From: an uncultured Pseudomonas sp.
GTDB taxonomy: Bacteria > Pseudomonadota > Gammaproteobacteria > Pseudomonadales > Pseudomonadaceae
NCBI RefSeq assembly: GCF_913774235.1
Contig: NZ_CAJYDW010000006.1
Location: forward strand, 310,001 to 374,000
Length of the DNA stretch: 64,000 nt
Reading direction: 5' to 3'
Positions 1-10,656 of this stretch are shown here, piece by piece. Both the position numbers and the translations under genes were made by a program. The notes below the pieces were generated by a model, which had not been told where the DNA came from, searched no databases, and worked only from the letters and a program-made list of their open reading frames with translations. The stretch's first letter is position 1. Every line of letters starts with the position of its first letter.

Positions 1-403
1 TGAACACCTCCACGCCGATCTGGTGGAACTGGCGATAGCGGCCTTTCTGCGGCTTCTCGTAGCGGAACATCGGGCCGGCGTACCAGAGCTTCTGCACCTG
101 GCCACCGCCGGTGAGGCCGTGCTCCAGCACCGCCCGCACGCAACCCGCGGTGCCTTCGGGTCTCAGGGTCAGGGACTCCTCGTTACGGTCGAGGAAGGTG
201 TACATCTCCTTGTCCACTACGTCGGTGCCCTCGCCGATGCCGCGGGCGAAGAGTTCGGTGAACTCCATGATGGGCAGACGGATCTCGTGGTAGCCATAGC
301 CGTCGAGCAACGTCGCGAAGGTACGCTCCAGGTAACGCCAGGCCGGAGTCTGCTCCGGCAGGATATCGTTCATGCCACGGATGGCTTGCAGGGACTTGCT
401 CAC
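1..403 (-). CDS. hisS: Histidyl-tRNA synthetase, N-terminal part (runs off the window)
   Basis: Class II aminoacyl-tRNA synthetase that charges tRNA-His. About 134 N-terminal residues are visible, with the class II motif region [16 protein letters not shown] and the motif 2 segment around [16 protein letters not shown]. The first methionine codon in frame lies at 373 (MNDILPEQ), but a GTG at 403 gives [16 protein letters not shown], the start typical of pseudomonad HisS, so the GTG start is preferred. ispG ends 24 bp upstream, as in the conserved ispG-hisS arrangement of Pseudomonas. The C-terminus is outside the window. Confidence 0.95.
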   Translation of the reverse strand, partial: MSKSLQAIRGMNDILPEQTPAWRYLERTFATLLDGYGYHEIRLPIMEFTELFARGIGEGTDVVDKEMYTFLDRNEESLTLRPEGTAGCVRAVLEHGLTGGGQVQKLWYAGPMFRYEKPQKGRYRQFHQIGVEVF

Positions 404-427
404 GAAAGGGCCTTATTCCTTGATCTT

Positions 428-1540
428 TCAGCTGCGCGCAATCAGCGCGGCATCCGCTGCGGCCTTTTCGGCCGCCTTGCGGCGGATGAGCCCTTCCAGC
501 TCGTCCACCAGATTGTCGTTGTTCAGCTTGGACGCCGGCTTGCCGTCGATGTACACCAGGTTGTTCGGCGTACCCCCGGTCAGGCCGACGTGGGCTTCCT
601 TGGCTTCGCCGGGGCCATTGACCACGCAGCCGATCACCGCGACGTCCAGGGGTACCAGCAGGTCTTCCAGGCGCCCTTCCAGCTCGTTCATGGTCTTGAC
701 CACATCGAAGTTCTGCCGCGAGCAGCTCGGGCAGGCGATGAAGTTGATGCCACGGGATCTCAGGCGCAGGGACTTGAGGATATCGAAACCGACCTTGATC
801 TCCTCGACCGGATCGGCCGCCAGGGAGATACGGATGGTGTCGCCGATGCCCTCGGCCAGCAGCATGCCCAGGCCCACGGCGGATTTTACCGTGCCCGAGC
901 GCAGGCCACCGGCTTCGGTGATGCCCAGGTGCAGCGGCTGTTCGATGCGCGTCGCCAGCTGGCGATAGGCAGCCACGGCCATGAAGACATCACTGGCCTT
1001 CACGCTCACCTTGAAATCCGGATAGTCCAGCTTCTCCAGATGATCGACGTGGCGCATGGCCGATTCCACCAGGGCTTCCGGGGTCGGCTCGCCGTACTTC
1101 TTCTGCAGGTCCTTCTCCAGCGAACCGGCGTTGACGCCGATGCGGATCGGGATGCCACGCTCGCGCGCGGCATCGACCACCGCCTTCACCCGGTCTTCGC
1201 GACCGATGTTGCCGGGGTTGATGCGCAGGCAGTCCACGCCCAGCTCGGCCACGCGCAGGGCGATCTTGTAGTCGAAGTGGATGTCGGCCACCAGCGGCAG
1301 GCTGACCCGCTGCTTGATGCGGCCGAAGGCCTCGGCGGCATCCATGTCGGGCACGGAGACACGCACGATGTCGGCACCGGCATCCTGCAGGCGCTGGATC
1401 TGCGCCACGGTGGCGTCGACGTCGCAGGTTTCGGTATTGGTCATGCTCTGCACGGCGATGGGGGCATCGCCGCCGACCGGCACCGAGCCGACCCAGATCT
1501 TCCGGGAGGGCCGACGTTTGATGGGCGATTCGCTATGCAT
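428..1540 (-). CDS. ispG: 4-hydroxy-3-methylbut-2-enyl diphosphate synthase IspG (GcpE)
   Basis: Penultimate enzyme of the MEP isoprenoid pathway; it reductively dehydrates 2-C-methyl-erythritol 2,4-cyclodiphosphate to HMBPP using a [4Fe-4S] cluster. The 370 residues match the short bacterial form. The three cluster cysteines are at positions 270, 273 (CPSC) and 305 (GCVVNGPGE), with the conserved Glu at 312, the same numbering as E. coli IspG. The TIM-barrel N-terminus ([17 protein letters not shown]) is clear. It lies between rodZ (27 bp) and hisS (24 bp) on the same strand, probably one operon. Confidence 0.97.
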   Translation of the reverse strand: MHSESPIKRRPSRKIWVGSVPVGGDAPIAVQSMTNTETCDVDATVAQIQRLQDAGADIVRVSVPDMDAAEAFGRIKQRVSLPLVADIHFDYKIALRVAELGVDCLRINPGNIGREDRVKAVVDAARERGIPIRIGVNAGSLEKDLQKKYGEPTPEALVESAMRHVDHLEKLDYPDFKVSVKASDVFMAVAAYRQLATRIEQPLHLGITEAGGLRSGTVKSAVGLGMLLAEGIGDTIRISLAADPVEEIKVGFDILKSLRLRSRGINFIACPSCSRQNFDVVKTMNELEGRLEDLLVPLDVAVIGCVVNGPGEAKEAHVGLTGGTPNNLVYIDGKPASKLNNDNLVDELEGLIRRKAAEKAAADAALIARS

Positions 1541-1567
1541 GCTGGTTTCCCATGAGGTCGCCGGACG

Positions 1568-2575
1568 TCATTGTCCGGCCTGACCGAGTTTGATTCGGGC
1601 GGTCTCGCCCTTGGTGAAGGGCGCGAGGTCGACGATCTGACCGTTGTAGGTGATCTGGGCTCCGCGGGCGAAACCGAGACGGATATTGACCGGTGCCTTG
1701 ATCGAGGCGTAGTCGAGGGTCTCGCCGCCCTTCTTCATACCACTGAAGAGGATCTTGCCGGTGCCGTCGCTGACCTGCAGCCAGCAATTGGCGGAGAAAC
1801 GGATGTTCAGGCTGTCGGCACCCGCCACCGGAGCGGTCGCGGAAGCGCTAGCTGCTGGCGTGCCGGGCAAGGTTGCCGGCGTCGCTGCCGGGGCCGTGCT
1901 GCTCGGCGCCGGCGTAACGGGGGCCGGGGTAGTCGGCGTGGGCATGGCGGCCACGGTGCTGGCATCTGGTACCGGAGTGCCCACGGGCGCGGGCATGCTG
2001 GCGACTGCGCCGGCATTGGGCGCCGGCGTGCTGGCAGCCGGACTCTGGGCTTGCGCCTGGGGCTGCTCTTCGGGCTCGTCGATGGGGTGGATCTCGGTCT
2101 TGCCGTCGGCGCCCTCGACCTCGACATGCTCCATGCTCACGGCGCTGGCGCTGGAGGCCTGGCGACTGCGTTCCTGCCACCAGAACAGGCCCATGGCGAT
2201 GATCAGCACCACCAGGATGAAGCTGACGAATCTCAGGACGTTACGGGACAACCGCACCGGTTCGTCGAGCCGCCCCAGGCTGTGCACGGTGCTGCCCTTG
2301 GCATCGGTACCGGTATAGCCATCGAAGGCGCGCACCAGCTCCACCTGATCGAGGCCGAGCAGCTTGCCATAGGCCTTGATGTAACCTCGGGTGAAGGTAT
2401 GCCCCGGCATCTGCTGGTAGTTGCCGGCTTCGAGTTGCTCGATGATGCGCCCGCTGAGATTGAGGCTCTGGGCGACCTGGGCCTGGCTCCAGCCAAGCTC
2501 CTCGCGTTTTTGCCGCAGGATTTCACCGGGGTGGCCCCGTCCGGCGTGTACCGCTTCGGATTGCACTGCGGTCAT
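1568..2575 (-). CDS. rodZ: Cytoskeletal cell-shape protein RodZ
   Basis: Bitopic inner-membrane protein that links MreB to the elongation machinery and keeps rod shape. It has a cytoplasmic helix-turn-helix domain at about residues 15-85 (GWSQAQVAQSLNLSGRIIEQLEAG), one membrane segment at about 115-133, a long periplasmic Ala/Pro/Thr-rich linker at about 165-252, and a C-terminal beta-rich RodZ domain at about 253-335. The start overlaps the pilW stop by 4 bp, indicating translational coupling. The linker is low-complexity and likely varies in length between strains. Confidence 0.93.
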   Translation of the reverse strand: MTAVQSEAVHAGRGHPGEILRQKREELGWSQAQVAQSLNLSGRIIEQLEAGNYQQMPGHTFTRGYIKAYGKLLGLDQVELVRAFDGYTGTDAKGSTVHSLGRLDEPVRLSRNVLRFVSFILVVLIIAMGLFWWQERSRQASSASAVSMEHVEVEGADGKTEIHPIDEPEEQPQAQAQSPAASTPAPNAGAVASMPAPVGTPVPDASTVAAMPTPTTPAPVTPAPSSTAPAATPATLPGTPAASASATAPVAGADSLNIRFSANCWLQVSDGTGKILFSGMKKGGETLDYASIKAPVNIRLGFARGAQITYNGQIVDLAPFTKGETARIKLGQAGQ

Positions 2576-3342
2576 TTCTGCTCCGACTGAAGTTGACGAT
2601 ATTCAGGTGAGTTCGGGTACAGGCGCTTCAGCTGCAGGGCATAGCTCGCGGCGGTGTTGCGGTCATTGAACACTTCGGCGAGGCGGATCCCGAGCAACAG
2701 GCTGCGGGCATCCTGGGGACTGAGCTGGCTGAAGGCCTGGTAATAGCTGCGCGACGGCACGTAGTCGCGCGTCTGGTAGGCCAGTTGAGCCAATTCGAAC
2801 AAGGCCCTGGGCTGATTACGATCCAGCCGCAGGGATTTTTCCAGATTTTCCTTACCCAAGTCGACCTGATTGAGCCTCAGGGCGGTCAGGCCGAGATTCT
2901 CGAACACCCGGGCACGCTCGGGATAAAGGCTGTCCTCGGCGGCTTGCTGGAAGCGCTCGTAGGCATCCTTGTAGCGCCCCTGCTCATAGAGGAAGCTGCC
3001 GTAGTTGTTGAGAATGCGGGCATCGTGGGGACGTTCGCGCAGGGCCAGGCGATACTCCTGGTCGGCCAGCTGCACTTCCGCCTGGGCCTGGAACACCAGG
3101 GCCAGGGCGGCATGAGCATCGGCGCTGGAGGAATCCAGCTCAAGGGCCTTCTTCAGCGGCACCTTGGCCTGTTCGGTGTTGCCCTGCTGGACATAGCCGA
3201 GGCCAAGCTGGATGTAGGCGTCACGGGCCTGCATCCGCCCCTCGCGGGTATCCATGGGGTTACGATCACCCTCGGTCACGCAGCCGGCGAGGCCGCCGAC
3301 CACCAGGGCGAGCGCGACAGCCGCAAAGCGCGTGATCGCCAT
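2572..3342 (-). CDS. pilW: Type IV pilus biogenesis/stability lipoprotein PilW (PilF)
   Basis: Outer-membrane TPR lipoprotein (pilotin) needed for the PilQ secretin to insert and multimerise. A lipoprotein signal ends in a lipobox at LAGC (Cys21), followed by about six tetratricopeptide repeats between residues 40 and 245, for example AYIQLGLGYVQQGNTEQAK and NNYGSFLYEQGRYKDAYE. The 256-residue length fits the family (PilF in P. aeruginosa). It sits between rlmN (10 bp) and rodZ (4-bp overlap), the conserved pseudomonad order. Confidence 0.93.
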   Translation of the reverse strand: MAITRFAAVALALVVGGLAGCVTEGDRNPMDTREGRMQARDAYIQLGLGYVQQGNTEQAKVPLKKALELDSSSADAHAALALVFQAQAEVQLADQEYRLALRERPHDARILNNYGSFLYEQGRYKDAYERFQQAAEDSLYPERARVFENLGLTALRLNQVDLGKENLEKSLRLDRNQPRALFELAQLAYQTRDYVPSRSYYQAFSQLSPQDARSLLLGIRLAEVFNDRNTAASYALQLKRLYPNSPEYRQLQSEQK

Positions 3343-3352
3343 GGTCGCGCCC

Positions 3353-4492
3353 TCAGCCCTGGAGCGGCGTTACGGTTTCGGCACCGTCGAGCTGGCGAAC
3401 GGCGATGTAACGCTGGCTGCGACGGGTACGGTCCATGACCTGACCGACCAACTGGCCGCAGGCGGCGTCGATGTCATCACCGCGGGTGGTGCGCACGGTG
3501 ACGTTGAAACCAGCCTGCTGCAGCAGCTCCTGGAAGCGGCGGGTAGCGTTCTTGCTCGGCCGCTCGTAGCCAGAGTGCGGGAAGGGATTGAAGGGAATCA
3601 GGTTGATCTTGCAGGGCACGTTGCGCAGCAACTCGATCATCTGATGGGCATGCTCGGGCAGGTCGTTGACGTCCTTGAGCAGGGTGTACTCGATGGTCAG
3701 GACGCGCTTCTCGCCCAATTGGCCGATGTATCTCTGGCAGGCGTCGAGCAGCATGGCCAGCGGATACTTGCGGTTGATCGGTACCAGCTCGTTGCGCAGC
3801 TCGTCGTTGGGCGCGTGCAGCGACAGCGCCAGGGAGACGTCGATGTGCTTGGCCAGCTCCTCGATCATCGGCACCACGCCCGAGGTGGACAGGGTGACCT
3901 TGCGCTTGGAGATGCCGTAGCCGAGGTCGTCCATCATGATGCGCATGGCGGCGACGACGTTGTCGAAGTTCAGCAGCGGCTCACCCATGCCCATCATCAC
4001 CACATTGGTGATGGCACGGTCGATCTTGGCCGGTACGGTGCCGAAGGACTTGTTGGCGATCCACACCTGGCCGATCACCTCGGCGGCGGTGAGGTTGCTG
4101 TTGAAGCCCTGCTTGCCGGTGGAGCAGAAGCTGCAGTCCAGGGCGCAACCGGCCTGGGACGACACGCACAGGGTGCCGCGGCCGTTCTGCGGGATATAGA
4201 CGGTCTCGACGCAACTGCCGGAGGCGACGCGGATCACCCACTTGCGGGTGCCGTCGCGGGAAATGTCTTCGCTGACGATCTCGGGGCCACGGATTTCCGC
4301 GGTAGCCTTGAGCTTTTCCTTGAGCGCCTTGCCCAGGTTGCTCATGGCGTCGAAATCATCGATGCCGAAGTGATGGATCCACTTCATGACCTGGCCGGCG
4401 CGAAAGCGCTTCTCCCCGATGGACTCGAAGAACGACTCGAGTTGCGGCTGGGTCAGGCCCAGCAGGTTGACCTTATCGGTGGCTGTGGTCAT
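3353..4492 (-). CDS. rlmN: Dual-specificity 23S rRNA/tRNA adenine-C2 methyltransferase RlmN
   Basis: Radical-SAM enzyme that methylates C2 of A2503 in 23S rRNA and of A37 in some tRNAs. The cluster motif CALDCSFC gives Cys116, Cys120 and Cys123, and the C-terminal cysteine that carries the methyl group is at about 345 ([10 protein letters not shown]). [10 protein letters not shown] and [10 protein letters not shown] are typical family motifs. The 379 residues match the usual length. The 93-bp gap upstream to ndk contains a GC-rich hairpin. Confidence 0.96.
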   Translation of the reverse strand: MTTATDKVNLLGLTQPQLESFFESIGEKRFRAGQVMKWIHHFGIDDFDAMSNLGKALKEKLKATAEIRGPEIVSEDISRDGTRKWVIRVASGSCVETVYIPQNGRGTLCVSSQAGCALDCSFCSTGKQGFNSNLTAAEVIGQVWIANKSFGTVPAKIDRAITNVVMMGMGEPLLNFDNVVAAMRIMMDDLGYGISKRKVTLSTSGVVPMIEELAKHIDVSLALSLHAPNDELRNELVPINRKYPLAMLLDACQRYIGQLGEKRVLTIEYTLLKDVNDLPEHAHQMIELLRNVPCKINLIPFNPFPHSGYERPSKNATRRFQELLQQAGFNVTVRTTRGDDIDAACGQLVGQVMDRTRRSQRYIAVRQLDGAETVTPLQG

Positions 4493-4520
4493 GGGATCAC
4501 CTCGACGAAATCTGTTTGAA

Positions 4521-4539
4521 GCCCGCGCAAGGCGCGGGC
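4521..4539 (-). terminator. GC-rich hairpin between ndk and rlmN
   Basis: A perfect 8-bp stem, GCCCGCGC paired with GCGCGGGC around a 3-nt loop, lies in the 93-bp gap downstream of ndk. It could end or attenuate the ndk transcript, but there is no clear U-run on the minus strand, so the terminator role is only inferred. Confidence 0.35.
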
Positions 4540-4585
4540 GGTGCCAGGAAGGCGGGCTGGCCGCTTCCCTGGCCGGCGCTCATCC

Positions 4586-5017
4586 TTAGCGGACGCGCTC
4601 GCAGACTTCGGTAGCTGCGAAGAAGTAGGAGATCTCGCGAGCGGCGGACGCTTCGGAATCCGAACCGTGGACGGCGTTCTCGTCGATGGAGACAGCGAAA
4701 TCGGCACGGATGGTGCCGGCGTCGGCTTTCTTGGGATCGGTGGCGCCCATCAGCTCACGGTTCTTGGCGATGGCGTTGTCGCCCTCCAGCACCTGAACGA
4801 CGACCGGACCGGAAGTCATGAAGGAGACCAGGTCCTTGAAGAAGGGACGCTCTTTGTGTTCGGCGTAGAAGCCACCGGCTTCGCGCTCGGACAGCTGGAC
4901 CATCTTGGCAGCGACGACGCGCAGGCCAGCCTTCTCGAAGCGGGTGACGATCTCACCGACGACATTCTTGGCTACGGCATCGGGCTTGATGATCGACAGG
5001 GTACGTTGAACAGACAT
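4586..5017 (-). CDS. ndk: Nucleoside diphosphate kinase
   Basis: Transfers the gamma-phosphate between nucleoside di- and triphosphates through a phosphohistidine intermediate. The active-site motif NAVHGSD places the catalytic His at residue 117. The open frame extends upstream, but the ATG at 5017 gives [17 protein letters not shown] and the standard 143-residue protein, so that start is used. It stands alone between iscX (91 bp) and rlmN (93 bp) and likely has its own promoter. Confidence 0.97.
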   Translation of the reverse strand: MSVQRTLSIIKPDAVAKNVVGEIVTRFEKAGLRVVAAKMVQLSEREAGGFYAEHKERPFFKDLVSFMTSGPVVVQVLEGDNAIAKNRELMGATDPKKADAGTIRADFAVSIDENAVHGSDSEASAAREISYFFAATEVCERVR

Positions 5018-5108
5018 GTGAACTCCGAATGTGGGAATAGAGCAAAAACGAAACCCGCGGATTATACGCGGGTCACGGTGAAAAGCGTAGCGCGGTACGG
5101 GCGAGGCG

Positions 5109-5309
5109 TCAGGCGGACTCTTCGATCCAGGCGGCCTGGATGGCCTCCAGCACCTTCTCGCCACCGCGCTGGGGATCGTCGTCGAACTCCGGCAGGGCCA
5201 CGACCCAGTCACGCAGCTTGACGAAGTTCACGTAGCGCGGATCCACGTCCGGGTGGGCATCGTTGAGTTCGATGGCGATATCCAGCACATCGGTCCATTT
5301 CAGTGCCAT
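5109..5309 (-). CDS. iscX: Fe-S cluster assembly protein IscX (YfhJ)
   Basis: Small acidic protein of 66 residues that binds IscS and modulates cysteine desulfurase activity and iron delivery. The sequence [17 protein letters not shown] and the core [14 protein letters not shown] are characteristic. It is the last gene of the isc operon, 13 bp downstream of fdx, its usual place. Confidence 0.95.
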   Translation of the reverse strand: MALKWTDVLDIAIELNDAHPDVDPRYVNFVKLRDWVVALPEFDDDPQRGGEKVLEAIQAAWIEESA

Positions 5310-5322
5310 GACAGCTTCTCCC

Positions 5323-5661
5323 TCAGTGACCTTCGGACACCTGGTTGATGGTGTAACGCGGGATTTCCACCACCAGGTCCTCGCTGCCTACCACGGCCTG
5401 GCAGGACAGGCGCGAACGCATTTCCAGGCCCCAGGCCTTGTCCAGCATGTCGTCCTCGAGTTCATCGGAAGGCTCGAGGGAATCGAAGCCTTCCTGGATG
5501 ACCACGTGGCAGGTGGTGCAGGCACAGGACATCTCGCAGGCGTGCTCGATGTCAATGCCGTTGCGCAGGGCCGCGGCGATGATGGTTTCGCCTTCGCTGG
5601 CTTCGAAGACCGCGCCTTCGGGGCAGTGCTCGGCGTGGGGCAGCAGGGTGATCTGCGGCAT
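5323..5661 (-). CDS. fdx: ISC-type [2Fe-2S] ferredoxin
   Basis: Adrenodoxin-like ferredoxin that supplies electrons for cluster assembly on IscU. Cluster ligands are Cys42, Cys48 and Cys51 (CEMSCACTTC) plus Cys87 (RLSCQAVV), identical in spacing to E. coli Fdx. The length is 112 residues. It lies 7 bp from hscA and 13 bp from iscX within the isc operon. Confidence 0.96.
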   Translation of the reverse strand: MPQITLLPHAEHCPEGAVFEASEGETIIAAALRNGIDIEHACEMSCACTTCHVVIQEGFDSLEPSDELEDDMLDKAWGLEMRSRLSCQAVVGSEDLVVEIPRYTINQVSEGH

Positions 5662-5668
5662 GATGGAA

Positions 5669-7528
5669 CTACTCCTCGATATCGTTGAGACGGCGACCCG
5701 CCAGGGCCGCCTTGACCGAGGCGTTCATCCGCCGGGCGGCGAAGGCATCGGTCACGTGAGAAAGACGCTTGGTCTGCTCTTCGAGCGCCTGGACGTCGGT
5801 GGCGTCCAGCAGCTCGGCCAGCCGGCCGATTTCCAGCTCGATCACCTGACGCTCCTCGGCGTCCAGCAGGCGCTCGCCATCGGCGGCCAGCGCAGCGGTG
5901 ACCGCCTCGATCAGCCGCCGGGCTTCGACCTGCTGCTCGCGCAGCGCACGGGCCTGCATGTCGTCGCCGGCATGACGGAAGGAATCCTGCAGCATGTTGG
6001 CGATTTCGCCGTCGGTCAGGCCGTAGGACGGCTTGACCTGAACACTGGCTTCCACGCCACTGGACAGCTCACGGGCGCTGACGCCAAGCAGGCCGTCGGC
6101 ATCGACCTGGAAGGTCACGCGGATCTTGGCGGCACCGGCGACCATGGGCGGGAAGCCGCGGAGCTCGAAGCGCGCCAGGGAGCGGGCGTCCTTGACCAGT
6201 TCGCGTTCGCCCTGCAGTACATGCACCAGCATGGCGGTCTGGCCGTCGCGGTAGGTGGTGAAGTCCTGGCCGCGCGCCACCGGAATGGTGGTGTTGCGCG
6301 GAATGATCTTTTCCATCAGGCCGCCCATGGTTTCCAGTCCCAGGGACAGCGGGATGACGTCCAGCAGCAGCAACTCTTCACCGGCGCGGTTGCCGGCCAG
6401 GGAGTCGGCCTGCAGCGCGGCGCCGATGGCGACCACGCGATCCGGATCGATGTCGGTGAGCGGATCGCACTCGAACAGCTCGCCTACGGCTTCGCGGACA
6501 TAGGGCACCCGGGTGGAGCCACCGACCATGACCACGGCACGGATATCCGCCGGCTCCACTTCCGCATCGCGCAGGGCGCGGCGACAGGCCTTGAGGCTGC
6601 GCGCGACCAGCGGGGCGATGAGTTCCTGGAAGGTGCTGCGCTCGAGCACGCCGGACCAGTCGCCGTGGTTGACCTCGACGCGCTCGGCGGCGGACAGGGC
6701 CTCCTTGGCGGCGCAGGCGCTCTGCAGCAGGCGGCGCTGGGTAGCCGGGTCCAGGTCACTGGACAGCCCGGCCTGCTGGACGATCCAGTTGGCGATGGCA
6801 TGGTCGAAGTCGTCACCGCCCAGGGCGCTGTCGCCACCGGTGGCCATGACTTCGAAGACGCCGCGGGTCAGGCGTAGGATGGAAATGTCGAAGGTGCCGC
6901 CACCCAGGTCGTAGATAGCGACCACGCCCTCCTCGCCTCGGTCCAGGCCATAGGCCACGGCCGCCGCGGTGGGTTCGTTGAGCAGGCGCAGCACGTTCAG
7001 CCCGGCGAAGCGAGCGGCATCCTTGGTGGCCTGGCGCTGGGCATCGTCGAAATAGGCCGGCACGGTGATGACGGCGCCGACCAGCTCGCCACCCAGGGTG
7101 GCTTCGGCGCGCTCGCGCAGCACCCGCAGGATGTCGGCGGAGACCTCTACCGGACTCTTGCGCCCGGCAGCGGTCTCGATGAAAGGCATCTCCGATTCAC
7201 CGGCGACGAAGCGATAGGGCAACTGCTCGCCCAGTTGCTTGACGTCGGCGATGCCACGCCCCATGAGGCGCTTGACGGACAGAATGGTGTTGAACGGGTC
7301 CTGGGCCGCGGCCGCCTTGGCGCCAGCGCCCACTTCCACGCCGCTGGCGGCATAGCGCACGGCGGACGGCAGGATCACCTCACCCTGCAGATCGGGCAGG
7401 GTCTCGGCCACGCCACTACGCACGGCGGCCACGAGGGAATTGGTGGTGCCCAGGTCGATGCCTACCGCCAGCTTGCGCTGATGCGGCTTAGGCGCCATCC
7501 CGGGTTCGGCAATCTGCAATAGAGCCAT
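5669..7528 (-). CDS. hscA: Hsp70-family chaperone HscA
   Basis: Specialised DnaK-like ATPase that releases Fe-S clusters from IscU. The N-terminal nucleotide-binding domain starts with [15 protein letters not shown] and includes [13 protein letters not shown] and [13 protein letters not shown]. The C-terminal substrate-binding domain and lid occupy about residues 390-619. The 619-residue length and the start [10 protein letters not shown] are typical of pseudomonad HscA. Its cochaperone HscB is encoded 45 bp upstream, and its client motif is present in the IscU of this operon. Confidence 0.97.
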   Translation of the reverse strand: MALLQIAEPGMAPKPHQRKLAVGIDLGTTNSLVAAVRSGVAETLPDLQGEVILPSAVRYAASGVEVGAGAKAAAAQDPFNTILSVKRLMGRGIADVKQLGEQLPYRFVAGESEMPFIETAAGRKSPVEVSADILRVLRERAEATLGGELVGAVITVPAYFDDAQRQATKDAARFAGLNVLRLLNEPTAAAVAYGLDRGEEGVVAIYDLGGGTFDISILRLTRGVFEVMATGGDSALGGDDFDHAIANWIVQQAGLSSDLDPATQRRLLQSACAAKEALSAAERVEVNHGDWSGVLERSTFQELIAPLVARSLKACRRALRDAEVEPADIRAVVMVGGSTRVPYVREAVGELFECDPLTDIDPDRVVAIGAALQADSLAGNRAGEELLLLDVIPLSLGLETMGGLMEKIIPRNTTIPVARGQDFTTYRDGQTAMLVHVLQGERELVKDARSLARFELRGFPPMVAGAAKIRVTFQVDADGLLGVSARELSSGVEASVQVKPSYGLTDGEIANMLQDSFRHAGDDMQARALREQQVEARRLIEAVTAALAADGERLLDAEERQVIELEIGRLAELLDATDVQALEEQTKRLSHVTDAFAARRMNASVKAALAGRRLNDIEE

Positions 7529-7573
7529 TGGCTAGTCGGCTTATGGTTGTCGGTGCCGGAGCGGCACCTGTGA

Positions 7574-8095
7574 TTAATCGTCCAGACGCTCTTCGAGCTG
7601 GCGGATCTCGCTGGCCAGCTTGTCGAGAAACTGCATGCGACGGACCAGACGCTCGGCGTGTTCGCGCTGGGTGGCGTCCTGCCAGATCGCGGCGAAGGCC
7701 TGCTCGATGTCGCGCTGCGCATCCTTGAGACGCTGACGGAAAGCCGGAATGCCGGCGCTGTCGCCTGCCTCCTGCAGATCTTCCAGCTCTTCGCGCCATT
7801 GCAGCTGCTGCATGAGGAAGTCGCCATCCTGGATGGTCGCTTCGAGGGGCATCTCATGCCCTTCGAGTTCCAGCAGATAGCGTGCACGGCGCGAGGGAGC
7901 CCGCAGCACGTGATAGGCCTCATTGAGCTCGGCCGAACGCTCCAGTGCCTGGCGGCGCTCTCGCTCGGGCGCGTCGGCGAAGCGATCCGGGTGCATGGTG
8001 CGCGCCAGATCGCGATAGCGCGAAGACAGGCCCGCCTGATCGATCTCGAAGGCGGGCTTGATCTCGAACAGCGCGAAGTGACAGGGCTTACCCAT
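7574..8095 (-). CDS. hscB: Fe-S cluster cochaperone HscB (Hsc20)
   Basis: J-domain protein that brings IscU to HscA and stimulates its ATPase. The J-domain motif HPD is at residues 35-37 (ARTMHPDRF), followed by the C-terminal three-helix IscU-binding domain. An in-frame methionine 13 codons upstream exists, but the ATG at 8095 gives [12 protein letters not shown] and the standard 173-residue protein and avoids overlap with iscA, so it is preferred. Confidence 0.96.
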   Translation of the reverse strand: MGKPCHFALFEIKPAFEIDQAGLSSRYRDLARTMHPDRFADAPERERRQALERSAELNEAYHVLRAPSRRARYLLELEGHEMPLEATIQDGDFLMQQLQWREELEDLQEAGDSAGIPAFRQRLKDAQRDIEQAFAAIWQDATQREHAERLVRRMQFLDKLASEIRQLEERLDD

Positions 8096-8103
8096 GGCCG
8101 GCC

Positions 8104-8427
8104 TCAGATGTTGAAGCTTTCGCCGCAGCCACACTCGCCACGCACGTTGGGATTGTTGAACTTGAAGCCCTCGTTGAGGCCTTCACGCACGAAATCCAAC
8201 TCGGTGCCGTCCAGGTAGACCAGGCTCTTGGGGTCGATGATGACCTTGACGCCATGGCTTTCGAACACCTGATCCTCGGCCGCGAGTTCATCGACGAACT
8301 CGAGCACGTAGGCCAGTCCCGAGCAGCCCGTGGTACGAACGCCCAGGCGGATGCCGGCACCCTTGCCGCGCCCATCGATGGAGCGCTGCACGTGACGGGC
8401 GGCGGACTCAGTCATGCTGATCGCCAT
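8104..8427 (-). CDS. iscA: A-type Fe-S carrier IscA
   Basis: A-type carrier that passes clusters or iron to apoproteins, especially [4Fe-4S] targets. The three conserved cysteines are Cys35 (TTGCSGLAY) and Cys99/Cys101 (GECGCG). The length is 107 residues. It lies between iscU (9 bp) and hscB (8 bp). Confidence 0.97.
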   Translation of the reverse strand: MAISMTESAARHVQRSIDGRGKGAGIRLGVRTTGCSGLAYVLEFVDELAAEDQVFESHGVKVIIDPKSLVYLDGTELDFVREGLNEGFKFNNPNVRGECGCGESFNI

Positions 8428-8436
8428 GGTTCCTCC

Positions 8437-8823
8437 TTAGAGCAGGCCTTTCTTCTGCTTGTAGTCGCTGACGGCCGCCTTGATGGCGTCTTCGGCGAGC
8501 ACCGAGCAGTGGATCTTCACCGGCGGCAGGGCCAGTTCTTCGGCGATCATGCTGTTCTTGATCGACGCCGCTTCCTCGATGCTCTTGCCCTTCATCCACT
8601 CGGTGGCCAGGGAGCTGGAGGCAATGGCGGAACCGCAACCGTAGGTCTTGAACTTGGCGTCTTCGATGATGCCCTGCTCGTTGACCTTGATCTGCAGACG
8701 CATCACGTCGCCGCAGGCCGGAGCGCCGACCATGCCGGTGCCGACATCGGGATCGGCCGCGTCGAACTTGCCGACGTTGCGCGGGTTTTCGTAGTGGTCG
8801 ATGACCTTTTCACTGTATGCCAT
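8437..8823 (-). CDS. iscU: Fe-S cluster scaffold IscU
   Basis: Scaffold on which [2Fe-2S] clusters are built from IscS-derived sulfur. The cluster cysteines are Cys37, Cys63 and Cys106, and the HscA recognition motif LPPVK is at residues 99-103. The 128-residue length is standard. It lies 27 bp downstream of iscS. Confidence 0.98.
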   Translation of the reverse strand: MAYSEKVIDHYENPRNVGKFDAADPDVGTGMVGAPACGDVMRLQIKVNEQGIIEDAKFKTYGCGSAIASSSLATEWMKGKSIEEAASIKNSMIAEELALPPVKIHCSVLAEDAIKAAVSDYKQKKGLL

Positions 8824-8850
8824 GGTGCAATCCTCGCTTATCAGGGTGGG

Positions 8851-10065
8851 TCAGTGGGCTTGCCACTCGACCTGACTCAGGTCTACGCCTTCTTTGAACA
8901 TGTCCCACAGCGGAGACAATTCACGCAACTTGTTGACGGCTTCGGTGACCTTGCTCGCGGCGTAGTCAACGTCTTCCTCGGTGGTGAAGCGACCGAAGGT
9001 GAAGCGGATGGAGCTATGGGCCAATTCGTCGTTGCGACCCAGGGCACGCAGGACGTACGACGGCTCCAGGGAGGCCGAGGTGCAGGCCGAACCGGACGAG
9101 ACCGCCAGATCCTTGAGCGCCATGATCAACGACTCACCTTCGACGTAGTTGAAGCTCAGGTTCAGGTTGTGCGGCACGCGATGGATCAGGCTGCCGTTCA
9201 GGTAGACCTCTTCCAGGCCTTCGAACTGACGGTAGAAACGCTCGCTCAGGGCCTTGATACGGGCATTTTCCTGGACCATCTCTTCCTTGGCGATGCGGAA
9301 GGCTTCGCCCATGCCGACGATCTGGTGGGTCGCCAGGGTACCCGAACGCATGCCACGCTCATGACCGCCACCATGGGTCTGGGCCTCGATACGGACGCGC
9401 GGCTTGCGGCGGACGTAGAGGGCACCAATGCCCTTGGGACCGTAGGTCTTGTGCGCCGAGAAGGACATCATGTCGACCTTGAGCTTCTCCAAGTCGATCT
9501 CGACCTTGCCAGTGGACTGGGCGGCGTCAACGTGGAAGAGCACGCCACGAGAACGGGTCAGCTCGCCGATGGCGGCGATGTCGTTGACGGTGCCGATCTC
9601 GTTGTTGACGTGCATGATAGACACCAGGATGGTGTCTTCACGCAGGGCCGCCGCGACCATGTCGGGGGTGATCAGACCGTCTTCGCCCGGATCAAGGTAG
9701 GTGACCTCGAAACCTTCGCGCTCGAGCTGACGAGTGGTGTCCAACACCGCCTTGTGCTCGATCTTGGAGGTGATGAGGTGCTTGCCCTTGTTCTGATAGA
9801 AGTGCGCGGCACCCTTGATGGCCAGGTTGTCGGACTCGGTGGCACCGGAGGTCCAGACGATCTCGCGCGGGTCGGCGTTGACCAGTTCGGCCACCTGACG
9901 ACGGGCATTTTCCACAGCTTCCTCGGCCTTCCAGCCGAACAGATGGGAGCGCGATGCGGGGTTGCCAAAGTTGCCGTCCACCAGCAGGCACTCGCTCATC
10001 TTCTGAGCGACGCGCGGATCGACGGGGGTGGTGGCGGAATAGTCTAGGTAGATCGGCAATTTCAT
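8851..10065 (-). CDS. iscS: Cysteine desulfurase IscS
   Basis: PLP-dependent enzyme that takes sulfur from cysteine and delivers it as persulfide to IscU, ThiI, TusA and others. The PLP lysine is Lys206 ([12 protein letters not shown]) and the mobile-loop cysteine is Cys328 (SSGSACTS). The 404 residues correspond to group I IscS. It lies 31 bp downstream of iscR and belongs to the isc operon. Confidence 0.98.
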   Translation of the reverse strand: MKLPIYLDYSATTPVDPRVAQKMSECLLVDGNFGNPASRSHLFGWKAEEAVENARRQVAELVNADPREIVWTSGATESDNLAIKGAAHFYQNKGKHLITSKIEHKAVLDTTRQLEREGFEVTYLDPGEDGLITPDMVAAALREDTILVSIMHVNNEIGTVNDIAAIGELTRSRGVLFHVDAAQSTGKVEIDLEKLKVDMMSFSAHKTYGPKGIGALYVRRKPRVRIEAQTHGGGHERGMRSGTLATHQIVGMGEAFRIAKEEMVQENARIKALSERFYRQFEGLEEVYLNGSLIHRVPHNLNLSFNYVEGESLIMALKDLAVSSGSACTSASLEPSYVLRALGRNDELAHSSIRFTFGRFTTEEDVDYAASKVTEAVNKLRELSPLWDMFKEGVDLSQVEWQAH

Positions 10066-10096
10066 CGGTTACTCCTAATCAGACGGGCGTCTCTGC

Positions 10097-10594
10097 TCAG
10101 TCGATGGTGGACGCTTCGATTTTTTCGACCGCTAAAGGCGATTGCTTGCTGGCACAGACCTTGGTGTCCTGACGCTTGGCAACCTGCTGGATCTCGTTGC
10201 GGGCGACCAGGTCGGCCAGGGTGATGCCGCTCAGGAAGGTGTGGATCTGATCGCTCAGGTCGCACCAGAGATGGTGGGTCAGGCAGGTATCACCCTGGTG
10301 ACAGCCGCCGCTGCCCTGGCAACGGGTGGCATCCACGGACTCGTTGACGGCATCGATCACCTGGGCCACATGGATACCGCTCATGTCACGCGCCAGCTGG
10401 TAACCGCCGCCGGGGCCGCGCACGCTGTTGACCAGGGAGCCGCGGCGCAGCCGGGCGAACAGCTGCTCCAGATAGGACAGCGAAATGCCCTGCCGCTCGG
10501 AAATGTCGGCCAGCGACACCGGGCCCCGTTGGGCATGCAGCGCCAGGTCGAGCATGGCGGTGACGGCGTAGCGGCCTTTGGTGGTCAGTCTCAT
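10097..10594 (-). CDS. iscR: Rrf2-family Fe-S regulator IscR
   Basis: [2Fe-2S]-binding repressor of the isc operon that senses cluster status. It has an N-terminal winged helix ([20 protein letters not shown]) and cluster ligands Cys92, Cys98 and Cys104, with His107 as fourth ligand. The frame is open further upstream, but the ATG at 10594 gives the family start and 165 residues; the upstream part would lie over the promoter. A type-1 IscR operator overlaps its own promoter, so autorepression is expected. Confidence 0.97.
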   Translation of the reverse strand: MRLTTKGRYAVTAMLDLALHAQRGPVSLADISERQGISLSYLEQLFARLRRGSLVNSVRGPGGGYQLARDMSGIHVAQVIDAVNESVDATRCQGSGGCHQGDTCLTHHLWCDLSDQIHTFLSGITLADLVARNEIQQVAKRQDTKVCASKQSPLAVEKIEASTID

Positions 10595-10627
10595 GACGAA
10601 CTCGAGCGGGTTGCATCGGATGACGCA

Positions 10628-10656
10628 ATTATCGGATTCCCGACAAAAAAGGTCAA
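10628..10656 (-). promoter_or_regulatory. Sigma-70-type promoter of the isc operon
   Basis: On the minus strand, TTGACC (10656-10651) and GATAAT (10633-10628) are separated by exactly 17 nt, 34-62 bp upstream of the iscR start codon. This is close to the sigma-70 consensus and suits a highly expressed operon. Confidence 0.7.

Noticed and set aside
2048-2127. Frameshift or foreign insertion in rodZ
   Set aside because: The Ala/Pro/Thr-rich stretch is the normal periplasmic linker of RodZ and the frame stays open into the conserved C-terminal domain.
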